Part shown: piece by piece, positions 1-8,357 of the stretch | Layout of the letters: each line of letters starts with the position of its first letter | Position numbering within the stretch: position 1 is the first letter of the stretch | Assembly (NCBI GenBank): GCA_049316905.1 | Contig: JBMOJH010000074.1 | Span: 1-17,245, forward strand | Source of the DNA: CAIPVR01 sp049316905 | GTDB taxonomy: Bacteria > Actinomycetota > Acidimicrobiia > Acidimicrobiales > Microtrichaceae | Length of the DNA: 17,245 nt | Reading direction: 5' to 3' | The notes under the pieces: generated by a model | Told to the model about the DNA's origin: nothing | Databases searched by the model: none | The model's input: only the letters and a program-made list of their open reading frames with translations | Position numbers and translations under genes: made by a program

Positions 1-3
1 CTG

Positions 4-9
4 CCCCTC
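4..9 (-). promoter_or_regulatory. Possible ribosome binding site of a gene beyond the left edge
   Basis: Read on the minus strand, the 27 bases after the cysD stop contain GAGGGG, a purine-rich stretch that could be the Shine-Dalgarno sequence of the next minus-strand gene. In bacteria cysD is nearly always followed by cysN (or fused cysNC), so the downstream gene is expected to be cysN. No start codon is visible inside the window. Confidence 0.3.
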
Positions 10-27
10 TGCCGTTGCACCGGCGCA

Positions 28-957
28 TCAGAAGTACCCCTCCCGCTTCCGGTCCTCCATCGCGGCCTCGGAGGCGCGGTCGTCGGCCCGGGTGGCGCCG
101 CGCTCGGTGATCCGGGTGGCCGCCACCTCCTCGATGATCTCGCCCACCGTGGCCGCAGGCGACTCCACCGCGCCCGTGCAGCTCGCGTCGCCCACCGTGC
201 GGTACCGCACCACGCGGCGCTCGGGCTCTTCGTCGGGCAGGACCGTGACGAAGTCGGTGACCGCCAGCCACATGCCGTCGCGGCGGAACACCTCGCGCTC
301 GTGGGCGAAGTAGATCTCCGGCACCTCGATGCCCTCGGCCTCGATGTACTGCCACACGTCGAGCTCGGTCCAGTTGCTCAGCGGGAAGGCCCGGATGTGC
401 TCGCCACGCCGGTGCCGGCCGTTGTAGAGGCTCCACACCTCGGGCCGCTGGTTCTTCGGGTCCCACTGGCCGAAGTCGTCACGGAAGCTGAACATCCGCT
501 CCTTCGCCCGGGCCCGCTCCTCGTCGCGCCGGGCGCCACCGAAGGCCGCGTCGAAGCCGTGCTCCTCGATGGCGTCGAGCAGGGTGACGGTCTGGAGCTG
601 GTTGCGACTCGCCCGCGGTCCGGTCTCCTCGACCACCCGCCCCGCGTCGATCGACGCCTGCACGGAGGCCACCACCAGGCGCACGCCCAGCTCGGCCACG
701 CGCCGGTCGCGGTACTCGATGACCTCCGAGAAGTTGTGGCCGGTGTCCACGTGCATCACCGGGAACGGCACCCTCGCCGGCCAGAAGGCCTTGGCCGCCA
801 GGTGCAGCATCACGATCGAGTCCTTGCCGCCGCTGAACAGCAGGACCGGCCGCTCGAACTCGGCGGCCACCTCACGGATGACGTGGATGGACTCGGCCTC
901 GAGCGCCCGCAGGTGGCTGAGCTCGTAGTGCCGGGTGGTGATCGCGGGGGTGGTCAC
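28..957 (-). CDS. cysD: Sulfate adenylyltransferase subunit 2 (CysD)
   Basis: Small, PP-loop subunit of ATP sulfurylase, which makes adenosine 5'-phosphosulfate from sulfate and ATP in the cytoplasm. Its partner is the GTPase CysN. The 309-residue product matches the usual length of about 300. The PP-loop SGGKDS is at residues 42-47, followed by a FPVMHVDTGHNF segment. The mid-protein GGARRDEE and FPLSNWTELDVWQYI segments and the C-terminal tail EDRKREGYF are typical of CysD. The GTG start at 957 has no Shine-Dalgarno sequence, but a TAGCCT box on the same strand ends 9 nt upstream, so translation is probably leaderless or nearly so. It diverges from cysQ across an 84-bp gap that holds a 25-bp palindrome. 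cysN lies outside the window, so the complex cannot be confirmed here. The family call is secure. Confidence 0.96.
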   Translation of the reverse strand: MTTPAITTRHYELSHLRALEAESIHVIREVAAEFERPVLLFSGGKDSIVMLHLAAKAFWPARVPFPVMHVDTGHNFSEVIEYRDRRVAELGVRLVVASVQASIDAGRVVEETGPRASRNQLQTVTLLDAIEEHGFDAAFGGARRDEERARAKERMFSFRDDFGQWDPKNQRPEVWSLYNGRHRRGEHIRAFPLSNWTELDVWQYIEAEGIEVPEIYFAHEREVFRRDGMWLAVTDFVTVLPDEEPERRVVRYRTVGDASCTGAVESPAATVGEIIEEVAATRITERGATRADDRASEAAMEDRKREGYF

Positions 958-966
958 AGGGCGTGG

Positions 967-972
967 AGGCTA
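967..972 (-). promoter_or_regulatory. Predicted -10 box of cysD
   Basis: TAGCCT on the minus strand ends 9 nt before the cysD GTG. The palindrome at 981-1005 begins 8 nt upstream of it and covers the place where a -35 element would lie, so a bound regulator would block polymerase. This is a pattern-based prediction. Confidence 0.45.
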
Positions 973-980
973 CCGGCGCC

Positions 981-1005
981 ATTCCTGACCCAGCCAGTCG
1001 GGATT
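981..1005. promoter_or_regulatory. Rrf2/IscR-like 25-bp operator, cysD/cysQ copy
   Basis: Imperfect inverted repeat ATTCCTGAC-N7-GTCGGGATT. On the minus strand it reads AATCCCGACT, then five bases, then GGTCAGGAAT, and matches the second copy at 6222-6246 at 19 of 25 positions, with 10 of 10 in the first arm. Its arms fit the YYGACT-N5-AGTCRR architecture of type I IscR sites, as I recall that consensus. It lies over the expected -35 region of cysD and just upstream of the cysQ -35. The sequence match is direct; the regulator family is inferred. Confidence 0.6.
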
Positions 1006-1033
1006 CGGTCCCGGGACCGGGCACCGGTAGGGT
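1005..1033 (+). promoter_or_regulatory. Predicted cysQ promoter
   Basis: TAGGGT (1028-1033) ends 8 nt before the cysQ ATG, so the transcript should begin at or next to the start codon. TCGGTC (1005-1010) lies 17 bp upstream, and the same TCGGTC with a 17-bp spacer occurs before typA. The left edge touches the operator at 981-1005. Confidence 0.45.
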
Positions 1034-1041
1034 CGCCGGCC

Positions 1042-1821
1042 ATGGCCGACGCCGCGGACCACACTCTCGCCGCCGACCTCGTCGCTGCGGCCGGCGAGCT
1101 CCTCCTGGACCTGCGGGCCCGTCTGCAGGCCGAGGGGGCCGACCTCGCCACGATCAAGGACCGCGGCGACGCGGCCGCGCACGCACTCCTCATGGAACGG
1201 CTCGCCGCGGCCCGTCCCGACGACCCGGTGCTGAGCGAGGAGTCCGCCGCCGCGCAGGCCGCCGAGATGGACGCGGCCCGTGCCGCTGCCGAGCGGGTGT
1301 GGATCATCGACCCGCTCGACGGCACCCGCGAGTACGGCGAGGGCCGCGATGACTGGGCGGTCCACGTGGCCCTCGCGGAGGACGGCCGGCCCACCGCCGG
1401 CGCCGTGGCGCTCCCCGCCGCTGGCCTGGTGCTCAGCACGGCGCGTCCCCCGGTGCTGCCCCCCGCCCACGGTGGAGCGCCCCGCGTGCTGGTCAGCCGC
1501 TCCCGACCACCGGTGGAGGCCGAGGGGGTGGCCCGGGCCCTGGGTGGTGAGCTGGTCCCGATGGGCTCGGCCGGGGCGAAGGCGATGGCGGTGGTGCGGG
1601 GTCTCGGCGACGTGTACCCGCACTCGGGCGGGCAGTACGAGTGGGACAACTGCGCCCCGGTGGCCGTGGCCCGGGCGGCGGGGCTGCACTGCAGCCGCCT
1701 CGACGGCGGGGAGCTCCGCTACAACCGGCCCGACCCGTACCTGCCGGATCTGCTCGTGTGCCGGCCCGAACTGGTCGCGGCGACGCTCGCCACCCTGCGC
1801 CGAATCCACGAACCGGAGTGA
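1042..1821 (+). CDS. cysQ: 3'(2'),5'-bisphosphate nucleotidase, CysQ-type inositol monophosphatase family
   Basis: Mg2+-dependent phosphatase of the inositol monophosphatase superfamily. CysQ removes the 3'-phosphate of PAP (and PAPS), which recycles the by-product of sulfate reduction. The 259-residue product has the metal-binding acidic pair SEES (65-68), the signature WIIDPLDGT (87-95) and the C-terminal motif YEWDNCAP, with D202 as the expected metal ligand. The ATG at 1042 was chosen because the reading frame further upstream is only antisense to cysD and because a TAGGGT box ends 8 nt before it. Head-to-head pairing with cysD supports a role in sulfate assimilation. Close relatives also hydrolyse inositol or fructose bisphosphates, so exact substrate choice is inferred from context. 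The ABC1 kinase gene begins 20 bp after its stop. Confidence 0.88.
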   Translation: MADAADHTLAADLVAAAGELLLDLRARLQAEGADLATIKDRGDAAAHALLMERLAAARPDDPVLSEESAAAQAAEMDAARAAAERVWIIDPLDGTREYGEGRDDWAVHVALAEDGRPTAGAVALPAAGLVLSTARPPVLPPAHGGAPRVLVSRSRPPVEAEGVARALGGELVPMGSAGAKAMAVVRGLGDVYPHSGGQYEWDNCAPVAVARAAGLHCSRLDGGELRYNRPDPYLPDLLVCRPELVAATLATLRRIHEPE

Positions 1822-1841
1822 GCCGCGGTTGACTGTGGTCC

Positions 1842-3431
1842 ATGACCACGGCTCCCACCGCTCCCGACGTCGAGCGCTACACGTTCACCGAGCAGGGCCC
1901 GTGGACCGTCCACCGGGACCGGCTCGCCTGGGCCGAGGGCCTCCCTGTCCTGCGCCTCACCGTGCAGCGCCAGGTTCCGGCGCTCACCTCCCGCCGCCGC
2001 CTGCCCCCTCCCGGCCGCCTCGCCGTGGTGTCGTGGCGGCTCGGCACCGCGCTCGCCGCGTGGGCGGTGCGCGACCGCCGAGCGGGCGACAGCCGTTCCC
2101 GCGCCGGGCTCTCCCGCCGCCTTCGGGTGGCCGCCGAGCACCTGGGCCCCACCTACATCAAGCTCGGCCAGATCATCTCCAGCGGCGAGGGCCTGTTCCC
2201 CAGCGAGCTGGTCGAGGAGTTCCGCAAGTGCCGTGACCAGGTGCGGGCCGAGGAGTGGGACGTCGTGCGGGCCGTGGTCGAGGAGGACCTCGGCCGGCCG
2301 CTCGAGGAGGTCTTCGAGTCCTTCGAGCGCACGCCGCTGGCCGCGGCGTCGATCGCACAGGTCCACGTGGCCCGGCTCCGCACCGGCGAGGACGTGGTGG
2401 TGAAGGTCCAGCGGCCCACCATCCGTCAGCAGGTGCAGGCCGACCTCAAGGTGATGTCGTGGCTCGCGCCGTTCCTCATCGGGCGCATCCCCGTGGCCGC
2501 GCTCGCGAACCCGCCCGCCCTGGTGGAGCTGTTCGCCGAGACCATCACCGAGGAGCTCGACTTCCGCCTGGAGGCCGAGAACATGCTGGACGTGGCAGAG
2601 GTCTTCGCGCTCCTCGGCCAGCGGGGCTTCGTGATCGCCCGACCGCATCCCGAGCTGGTCACCCGGCGGGTGCTCGTGATGCAGCGGCTCAGCGGCTACG
2701 GGTTCGAGGACCTCGAGTCGATGCAGGCCGCGGGGATCGACACCCAGGAGGTGGTCCGCACCGGCATGAAGGGCTTCACCGAGGGCTGCATCGTGCACGG
2801 CCTCTTCCACGGCGACCTGCACGGCGGCAACCTGATGGTCCTCGACGACGGCCGCATCGCGCTGCTCGACTTCGGCATCACCGCCCGCATGACCCCGCTC
2901 CAGCGGAGCGCGTTCCTGCGGCTCATGCTCTGCGGCGCCATGGGCGACATCCCCGGCCAGATCGGGGCGTTCCGCGACCTCGGGGCGCTCCCGGCCGACA
3001 CCGACATCGACGAGGTGATCCGGGAACTCGGGCTCGACCAGGCGCCGGTGGACCCCACCACGCTCGACCAGGAGGAGCTCCTCGGGGAGATCCAGCGGAT
3101 CATCAAGGCGCTCATGGGCATGGGCGCCCGCCTGCCGAAGATCCTGATGCTCTACGTGAAGAACCTCGTCTTCCTCGACGGGGCCATCGCCACCCTCGCC
3201 CCGGACCTCGACCTGCTCGGCGAGGTGGCGTCACTCTCCACCAGCCTGGTGATGACCCACGGCGACAAGTTCGCCGCCGAGCTCGGGATGGCGCCCGGCG
3301 AGTTCGCGGTGGACACGGCCGCGATCAAGGCGAGCTTCGGCATCGTCGACGACTCGGTGGACAAGGTCACCTACCGGGAGCTGCGCGAGCGGCGCGACAC
3401 CATCCGCCGCCGCATGGAGCACCGTCGCTGA
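1842..3431 (+). CDS. ABC1/UbiB-type atypical protein kinase (AarF family)
   Basis: Member of the ABC1/ADCK/UbiB atypical kinase family. Family members support quinone biosynthesis through an ATPase activity that is not fully defined; in an actinobacterium the relevant quinone would be menaquinone. In the 529 residues, the family KxGQ motif appears as YIKLGQIISS (K107), the Ala-rich nucleotide loop as LAAASIAQVH, the invariant Lys as VVKVQRP (K188), the catalytic loop as HGDLHGGN (323-330) and the metal-binding DFG at 343-345. All key residues are present. Unlike E. coli UbiB, no pair of hydrophobic helices follows the kinase domain; the last 35 residues are charged (ELRERRDTIRRRMEHRR), so the protein is probably cytosolic or peripheral. 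It lies 20 bp after cysQ with no hairpin between them, so co-transcription is likely, although this need not mean shared function. Confidence 0.9.
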   Translation: MTTAPTAPDVERYTFTEQGPWTVHRDRLAWAEGLPVLRLTVQRQVPALTSRRRLPPPGRLAVVSWRLGTALAAWAVRDRRAGDSRSRAGLSRRLRVAAEHLGPTYIKLGQIISSGEGLFPSELVEEFRKCRDQVRAEEWDVVRAVVEEDLGRPLEEVFESFERTPLAAASIAQVHVARLRTGEDVVVKVQRPTIRQQVQADLKVMSWLAPFLIGRIPVAALANPPALVELFAETITEELDFRLEAENMLDVAEVFALLGQRGFVIARPHPELVTRRVLVMQRLSGYGFEDLESMQAAGIDTQEVVRTGMKGFTEGCIVHGLFHGDLHGGNLMVLDDGRIALLDFGITARMTPLQRSAFLRLMLCGAMGDIPGQIGAFRDLGALPADTDIDEVIRELGLDQAPVDPTTLDQEELLGEIQRIIKALMGMGARLPKILMLYVKNLVFLDGAIATLAPDLDLLGEVASLSTSLVMTHGDKFAAELGMAPGEFAVDTAAIKASFGIVDDSVDKVTYRELRERRDTIRRRMEHRR

Positions 3432-3470
3432 GTCGGCCGGTGCCGCCCCGGGTGCCGGGACGGCCCTGAT

Positions 3471-3499
3471 TCGGTCCGGGGCCCGGCCTCGGCCACAAT
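3471..3499 (+). promoter_or_regulatory. Predicted typA promoter
   Basis: CACAAT (3494-3499) with TCGGTC (3471-3476) 17 bp upstream. The ten-base context GATTCGGTCC is identical to that before cysQ. Transcription would start near 3506, leaving a leader of about 24 nt. Confidence 0.35.
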
Positions 3500-3529
3500 G
3501 GACGGTCCCCCCGAACCCAGGTCGTGACC

Positions 3530-5455
<1,926 letters not shown>

Positions 5456-5474
5456 CGCGGGCGCCCGGACGCGC

Positions 5475-5509
5475 CGACGGCGGGGCCCCGTTGCGGGACC
5501 CCGCCGTCG
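5475..5509. terminator. Bidirectional terminator hairpin between typA and the FAS1 lipoprotein gene
   Basis: GACGGCGGGG pairs with CCCCGCCGTC. Inside this are one C-A mismatch, a CCC/GGG stem and the loop GTTGC, and one further C-G pair closes the outside. It sits between two converging stop codons (5455 and 5519). No T-tract is present on either strand, as is usual in high-GC actinobacteria. Confidence 0.75.
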
Positions 5510-5518
5510 TGGCGTCGG

Positions 5519-6124
5519 TCAGGAACCGTTCGGCTTCAGGATGACGGTGTCGACCACCTGGACCACGCCGTTCGAGGCGGGGATGTCCGGAACGACGATC
5601 TTGGCGCCGCCGACGTAGACGTCGTTGCCCTTCACCTCGATGAGGAGCTTCGTGCCCGCCGCGTCGGTCAGGCTCGTGCCCACGGCGTTGCGGAGCTGCT
5701 CGGTGGTGTAGGTGCCCGGCACCACGTGCTGGGTCAGGATCGTCGTGAGCTGCGGGATGTTCTGCTGCACCGTGCGCAGCGTGTCCGGGTCGACCTTCGC
5801 GAACGCGTCGTCGGTGGGGGCGAACACCGTGAACGGTCCGGGGCTCACCAGCGTGCCGGCCAGGCCGGCGAACAGGACGAGGCGGGTCACCTCCTGGGTG
5901 GCCGGGGTGCCGGCGGCGATCTGGGCGATGTTCAGGTCCTTGGTGGAACCCGAGGGCGGCGAGCCCATCGGCGGCACGGCGGCCGGGTCGGCCGCGGCGG
6001 CCGTGGTGGTGGCCTTGGCGGCCGCCGTGGTGGTGGCGCCCCCGGAGCTCTTGGAATCGCTGCAGCCCGACACGAGCAGGGCCAGCGGGACGGCGGCGAC
6101 GAGCAGGACCTTGGTGAACCTCAT
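5519..6124 (-). CDS. FAS1 (fasciclin) domain lipoprotein
   Basis: Predicted secreted, lipid-anchored protein with one fasciclin (FAS1) domain, a fold used in adhesion and extracellular protein interaction. The 201-residue product starts with a signal peptide ending in the lipobox LVSGC (Cys21). A low-complexity Ala/Thr/Pro/Ser spacer (22-61) leads into the FAS1 domain (about 63-199). The H1 motif reads TVFAPTDDAF (99-108), then come the HVVPGTY segment and the H2 segment VVQVVDTVILKP. The ATG at 6124 is chosen because it starts the signal peptide and has AAGGAG 8 nt upstream. The same frame open further upstream is not supported. This is one of few genes here with a strong Shine-Dalgarno sequence. 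It resembles mycobacterial MPT70/MPT83-type antigens in architecture only; partner and role are unknown. Confidence 0.92.
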   Translation of the reverse strand: MRFTKVLLVAAVPLALLVSGCSDSKSSGGATTTAAAKATTTAAAADPAAVPPMGSPPSGSTKDLNIAQIAAGTPATQEVTRLVLFAGLAGTLVSPGPFTVFAPTDDAFAKVDPDTLRTVQQNIPQLTTILTQHVVPGTYTTEQLRNAVGTSLTDAAGTKLLIEVKGNDVYVGGAKIVVPDIPASNGVVQVVDTVILKPNGS

Positions 6125-6132
6125 CCGTGCAT

Positions 6133-6138
6133 CTCCTT
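6133..6138 (-). promoter_or_regulatory. Ribosome binding site of the FAS1 lipoprotein gene
   Basis: AAGGAG on the minus strand, 8 nt before ATG 6124. It fixes the start at the signal peptide and contrasts with the leaderless starts of most neighbours. Confidence 0.7.
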
Positions 6139-6154
6139 GTGGTTCCTGAGAGGA

Positions 6155-6160
6155 AACATA
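6155..6160 (-). promoter_or_regulatory. Possible -10 box of the FAS1 lipoprotein gene
   Basis: TATGTT on the minus strand, preceded by a TGC resembling an extended -10. Transcription would start near 6148, giving a leader of about 24 nt that holds the AAGGAG. The palindrome at 6222-6246 would then lie more than 60 bp upstream, so it may not control this gene. Confidence 0.3.
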
Positions 6161-6221
6161 GAGCAGTTGCACGGTGGATCGCTTCATCCGCAATGGCCGA
6201 AGGGGTCGGTCAGGAGTCACT

Positions 6222-6246
6222 AATCCCGACTTGTCCGGTCGGGATT
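6222..6246. promoter_or_regulatory. Rrf2/IscR-like 25-bp operator, DUF4395 copy
   Basis: Perfect 9-bp inverted repeat AATCCCGAC-N7-GTCGGGATT. It contains TTGTCC (6231-6236), placed as a -35 element 17 bp before the TAGCGT -10 box of the DUF4395 gene, so binding would exclude polymerase. A close copy lies between cysD and cysQ at 981-1005, also 8 bp from a TAGCCT box. The repeat is seen directly. Assignment to an Rrf2/IscR-family regulator is an inference from arm sequence and spacing. Confidence 0.68.
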
Positions 6247-6259
6247 CAGTCCGTAGCGT
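6231..6259 (+). promoter_or_regulatory. Predicted promoter of the DUF4395 gene
   Basis: TTGTCC (6231-6236), a 17-bp spacer, then TAGCGT (6254-6259), which ends 7 nt before the ATG. Transcription should start at or beside the start codon. The -35 lies inside the palindrome. Confidence 0.5.
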
Positions 6260-6266
6260 TGAGGGC

Positions 6267-6788
6267 ATGGCCGAGACGTCCCGAGGCTCCTCGCTGTTCT
6301 CCTTCCCCAACCCCGTGAACGACGTCGCGGCGCGGACGGTGGCCACCGGCGTGGTGCTCATGGCACTGCTGGTCGCGGTCCTCGGGTGGGGCTGGGTGCT
6401 GATCCCCCTCACCTACGGCTTCTGGGCGCGGGTGCTGACCGGCCCCACGCTGAGCCCGCTCGGCCGGATCGCCACCCTGGTGGTGGCGCCCCGGCTGGCC
6501 CGGCACGAGAAGCTCGTGCCCGGCCCGCCGAAGCGGTTCGCGCAGGGCATCGGCGTGGCGTTCTCGACCACGGCCTCGGTGCTGTGGCTGGCCGGCGCAC
6601 CGGGTGCCGCCCGGGTGGTGGTGGCCCTGCTCGCCGGCGCGGCGTTCCTCGAGGCGGCCTTCGGCCTGTGCCTGGGGTGCAAGGCCTTCGCGGTGCTCAT
6701 GCGCATGGGCGTGGTGCCCGAGTCGGTGTGCCGGGAGTGCAACGACCTCTCGCTGCGCATCCCGGGCCTCGCCGCCCGCGTCGACTGA
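6267..6788 (+). CDS. DUF4395 family membrane protein with two CxxC motifs
   Basis: Integral membrane protein of 173 residues matching the DUF4395 family; function not established. It starts near a FPNPVNDVAARTVA segment typical of the family, followed by hydrophobic segments at about 25-50, 95-110 and 115-140. It carries CLGC (C135, C138) and CREC (C155, C158), which could bind metal or cycle thiol and disulfide. From memory, DUF4395 genes in other actinobacteria lie beside thiosulfate sulfurtransferase and thioredoxin-like genes, which suggests a sulfur or redox role. That fits the operator it shares with cysD. The ATG at 6267 is chosen because TAGCGT ends 7 nt upstream and no Shine-Dalgarno sequence is present. 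It diverges from the FAS1 gene and precedes nucS by 46 bp. Confidence 0.85.
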   Translation: MAETSRGSSLFSFPNPVNDVAARTVATGVVLMALLVAVLGWGWVLIPLTYGFWARVLTGPTLSPLGRIATLVVAPRLARHEKLVPGPPKRFAQGIGVAFSTTASVLWLAGAPGAARVVVALLAGAAFLEAAFGLCLGCKAFAVLMRMGVVPESVCRECNDLSLRIPGLAARVD

Positions 6789-6821
6789 GACCGGCCGCTC
6801 CGGGGCACCCGGCGGGATCGG

Positions 6822-6827
6822 TAACGT
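6822..6827 (+). promoter_or_regulatory. Predicted -10 box of nucS
   Basis: TAACGT ends 7 nt before the GTG of nucS, in the short gap after the DUF4395 gene. It implies a leaderless nucS transcript of its own, with no clear -35. Confidence 0.42.
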
Positions 6828-6834
6828 CGCCGCC

Positions 6835-7494
6835 GTGCGACTGCTCATCGCCCGCTGCTCGGTCGACTACGACGGCCGCCTCACCGCCCATCTGCCCGAG
6901 GCCACGCGCCTCCTCATGGTCAAGGCCGACGGCTGCGTCGCCATCCACGCGGACGGTGGCGCCTACAAGCCCCTCAACTGGATGAACGCGCCCAACACCC
7001 TCGTGTGCACCGACGAGCAGTGGGTGGTCACGAACCCCAAGGGCGAGCGCCTCACCATCCACCTCCACGAGGTGCTGTCGGACAGCTCCCACGACCTCGG
7101 CGTGGACCCGGGCCTGCAGAAGGACGGCGTGGAGGCCCACCTCCAGGTGCTGCTGGCCGCGGACCCGTCGGCCATCGCGGAGGGCCTCACGCTGGTGCGC
7201 CGGGAGTTCCCCACCGACATCGGCCCGGTCGACCTGCTGTGCCGCGACGCGGAGGGCCGCGCCGTGGCCGTGGAGATCAAGCGACGCGGTGAGATCGACG
7301 GCGTGGAACAGCTCACCCGGTACCTCGAGCGGATGGAGCGCGACCCGGCCCTGCGCGGCGTGCGCGGCGTGTTCGTCGCCCAGGTCGTGAAGCCCCAGGC
7401 CCGCGTGCTCGCGGAGTCGCGCGGGATCGACTGGGTCGAGGTGGACTACGACGGGCTGAAGGGCGTGGAGTCCGACGAGTTGCGGCTCTTCTGA
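6835..7494 (+). CDS. nucS: Mismatch-specific endonuclease NucS/EndoMS
   Basis: NucS (EndoMS) makes a double-strand cut at mismatched bases and replaces MutS/MutL in non-canonical mismatch repair of many Actinobacteria and archaea. The product has 219 residues. The N-terminal DNA-binding and dimerisation part (1-110) includes DGRLTAHLPEATRLLMVKAD and the strongly conserved YKPLNWMNAP (44-53). The RecB-like nuclease part has D133 (PVDLLCRD), E147-x-K149 (VEIKRRG) and Q159 (VEQLTRYLE), so the active site is complete. The C-terminus DELRLF resembles the short beta-clamp-binding tail described for bacterial EndoMS. The GTG at 6835 is chosen because the family begins with MRLLIARCSVDY and TAACGT lies 7 nt upstream. 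Its last 49 bp overlap the converging DUF3445 gene. No mutS or mutL is seen, as expected. Confidence 0.95.
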   Translation: MRLLIARCSVDYDGRLTAHLPEATRLLMVKADGCVAIHADGGAYKPLNWMNAPNTLVCTDEQWVVTNPKGERLTIHLHEVLSDSSHDLGVDPGLQKDGVEAHLQVLLAADPSAIAEGLTLVRREFPTDIGPVDLLCRDAEGRAVAVEIKRRGEIDGVEQLTRYLERMERDPALRGVRGVFVAQVVKPQARVLAESRGIDWVEVDYDGLKGVESDELRLF

Positions 7495-8357
7495 GCCGTC
7501 CGCCCGTCGATCCACGCGAGCACCGCGGGGGCGAACGCCCCCATGCTCTTGTGCTCGAGCGTGCCCGCCGGGAGCGACCGGATCGTGGCGGCGAGGCGGG
7601 CGAGGTCGTCGGGCCGGTCCCCGAGCGCGCCGAGCGGGTCCTGGTGGATGCGGATCCCGAACACCACGGCCCCCGTGCCCGGCAGCCGCACCAGCGTCTG
7701 TCGTTCCACCCGCAGCCACACGCCGGTCGCCACGTCGTCAGGCCGCAGCGGGGCGGGCTCGGTGCGGTACTTGCCGCCCGGCTGGTAGAGGGTCGGGTCG
7801 TCGGTCAGGTTCCAGTTGAGCCGCCACCGCGGCGACGCCGGGGTGAGCCGGTCGAGGAACCGGTCGACCGGGTCGCCGAGCTGCTCCTCGTACCCCGCCA
7901 CCGGGCGGTGCACCTCCCGCACCGGGAGGCCCAGCTTGTCGGCGAGGACCCAGCGCGTCGGGAAGCACACGCAGGCCGCCACCAGCACCCAGCGACCGCG
8001 GTCGTCGGGGACGTGGACACACCAGTCCTCCTGCACGCGCAGGCCGGCCGCCACCACCGGGTGGAGCTCCGGCTCCGGCGGGTCCGCGGGGAGCCCGGTG
8101 CGGCCGCACTCCGCGAGCACGACGTCGAGCAGCTCCGAGCTCGCGGCACGGACCGTGCCGCGAGGGTCCTCCACCAGGCCCACGACGTCGTCGGGGCGTT
8201 CGGCGAGCAGGCGGCGCTTCTCCGCGAGCATCGCGTCCCGCTCCTCGTCGACCTCCAGCCACTCGCCCGGCCCGAACGGGCGCAGACCCATGCGCAGCCG
8301 GGAACCGTCGCCGGTGAACGGGAGGTACCGGGGGCGGTCAGCCGACGGTGCAGGCAC
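7446..8357 (-). CDS. DUF3445 protein, haem-dependent oxidative N-demethylase-like
   Basis: Member of DUF3445, named after the alpha subunit of a haem-dependent oxidative N-demethylase; its substrate here is unknown. The 303 residues include the family start region RYLPFTGDGSRLRMGLRP (10-27) and EWLEVDEERDAMLAEKRRLL. The central part reads CVCFPTRWVLADKLGLPV (130-146), followed by VHRPVAGYEEQLGDPVDRFLD and RLNWNL. Near the C-terminus is LRVERQTLVRLP (215-226), where family basic residues sit. GTG 8357 is chosen because later starts would remove the conserved RYLPF. It overlaps the MaoC stop by 20 bp, suggesting translational coupling and an operon. About the last 15 residues, rich in Ser, are encoded opposite the 3' end of nucS and lie beyond the conserved domain. 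Context suggests lipid or sterol oxidation, but this is weak. Confidence 0.85.
   Translation of the reverse strand: MPAPSADRPRYLPFTGDGSRLRMGLRPFGPGEWLEVDEERDAMLAEKRRLLAERPDDVVGLVEDPRGTVRAASSELLDVVLAECGRTGLPADPPEPELHPVVAAGLRVQEDWCVHVPDDRGRWVLVAACVCFPTRWVLADKLGLPVREVHRPVAGYEEQLGDPVDRFLDRLTPASPRWRLNWNLTDDPTLYQPGGKYRTEPAPLRPDDVATGVWLRVERQTLVRLPGTGAVVFGIRIHQDPLGALGDRPDDLARLAATIRSLPAGTLEHKSMGAFAPAVLAWIDGRTAQKSRNSSDSTPFSPS

Noticed and set aside
301..1041. Long open frame upstream of and in frame with cysQ
   Set aside because: It is antisense to cysD, has a His/Arg/Leu-biased composition typical of shadow frames in GC-rich DNA, and the CysQ domain begins only at the ATG 1042.
3432..3529. GATTCGGTCC before typA as a third copy of the 25-bp operator
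   Set aside because: Only the flank shared with the cysQ side is present. No GTCGGG or CCCGAC arms lie at the right spacing. It is better explained as a -35 element, 17 bp from CACAAT.
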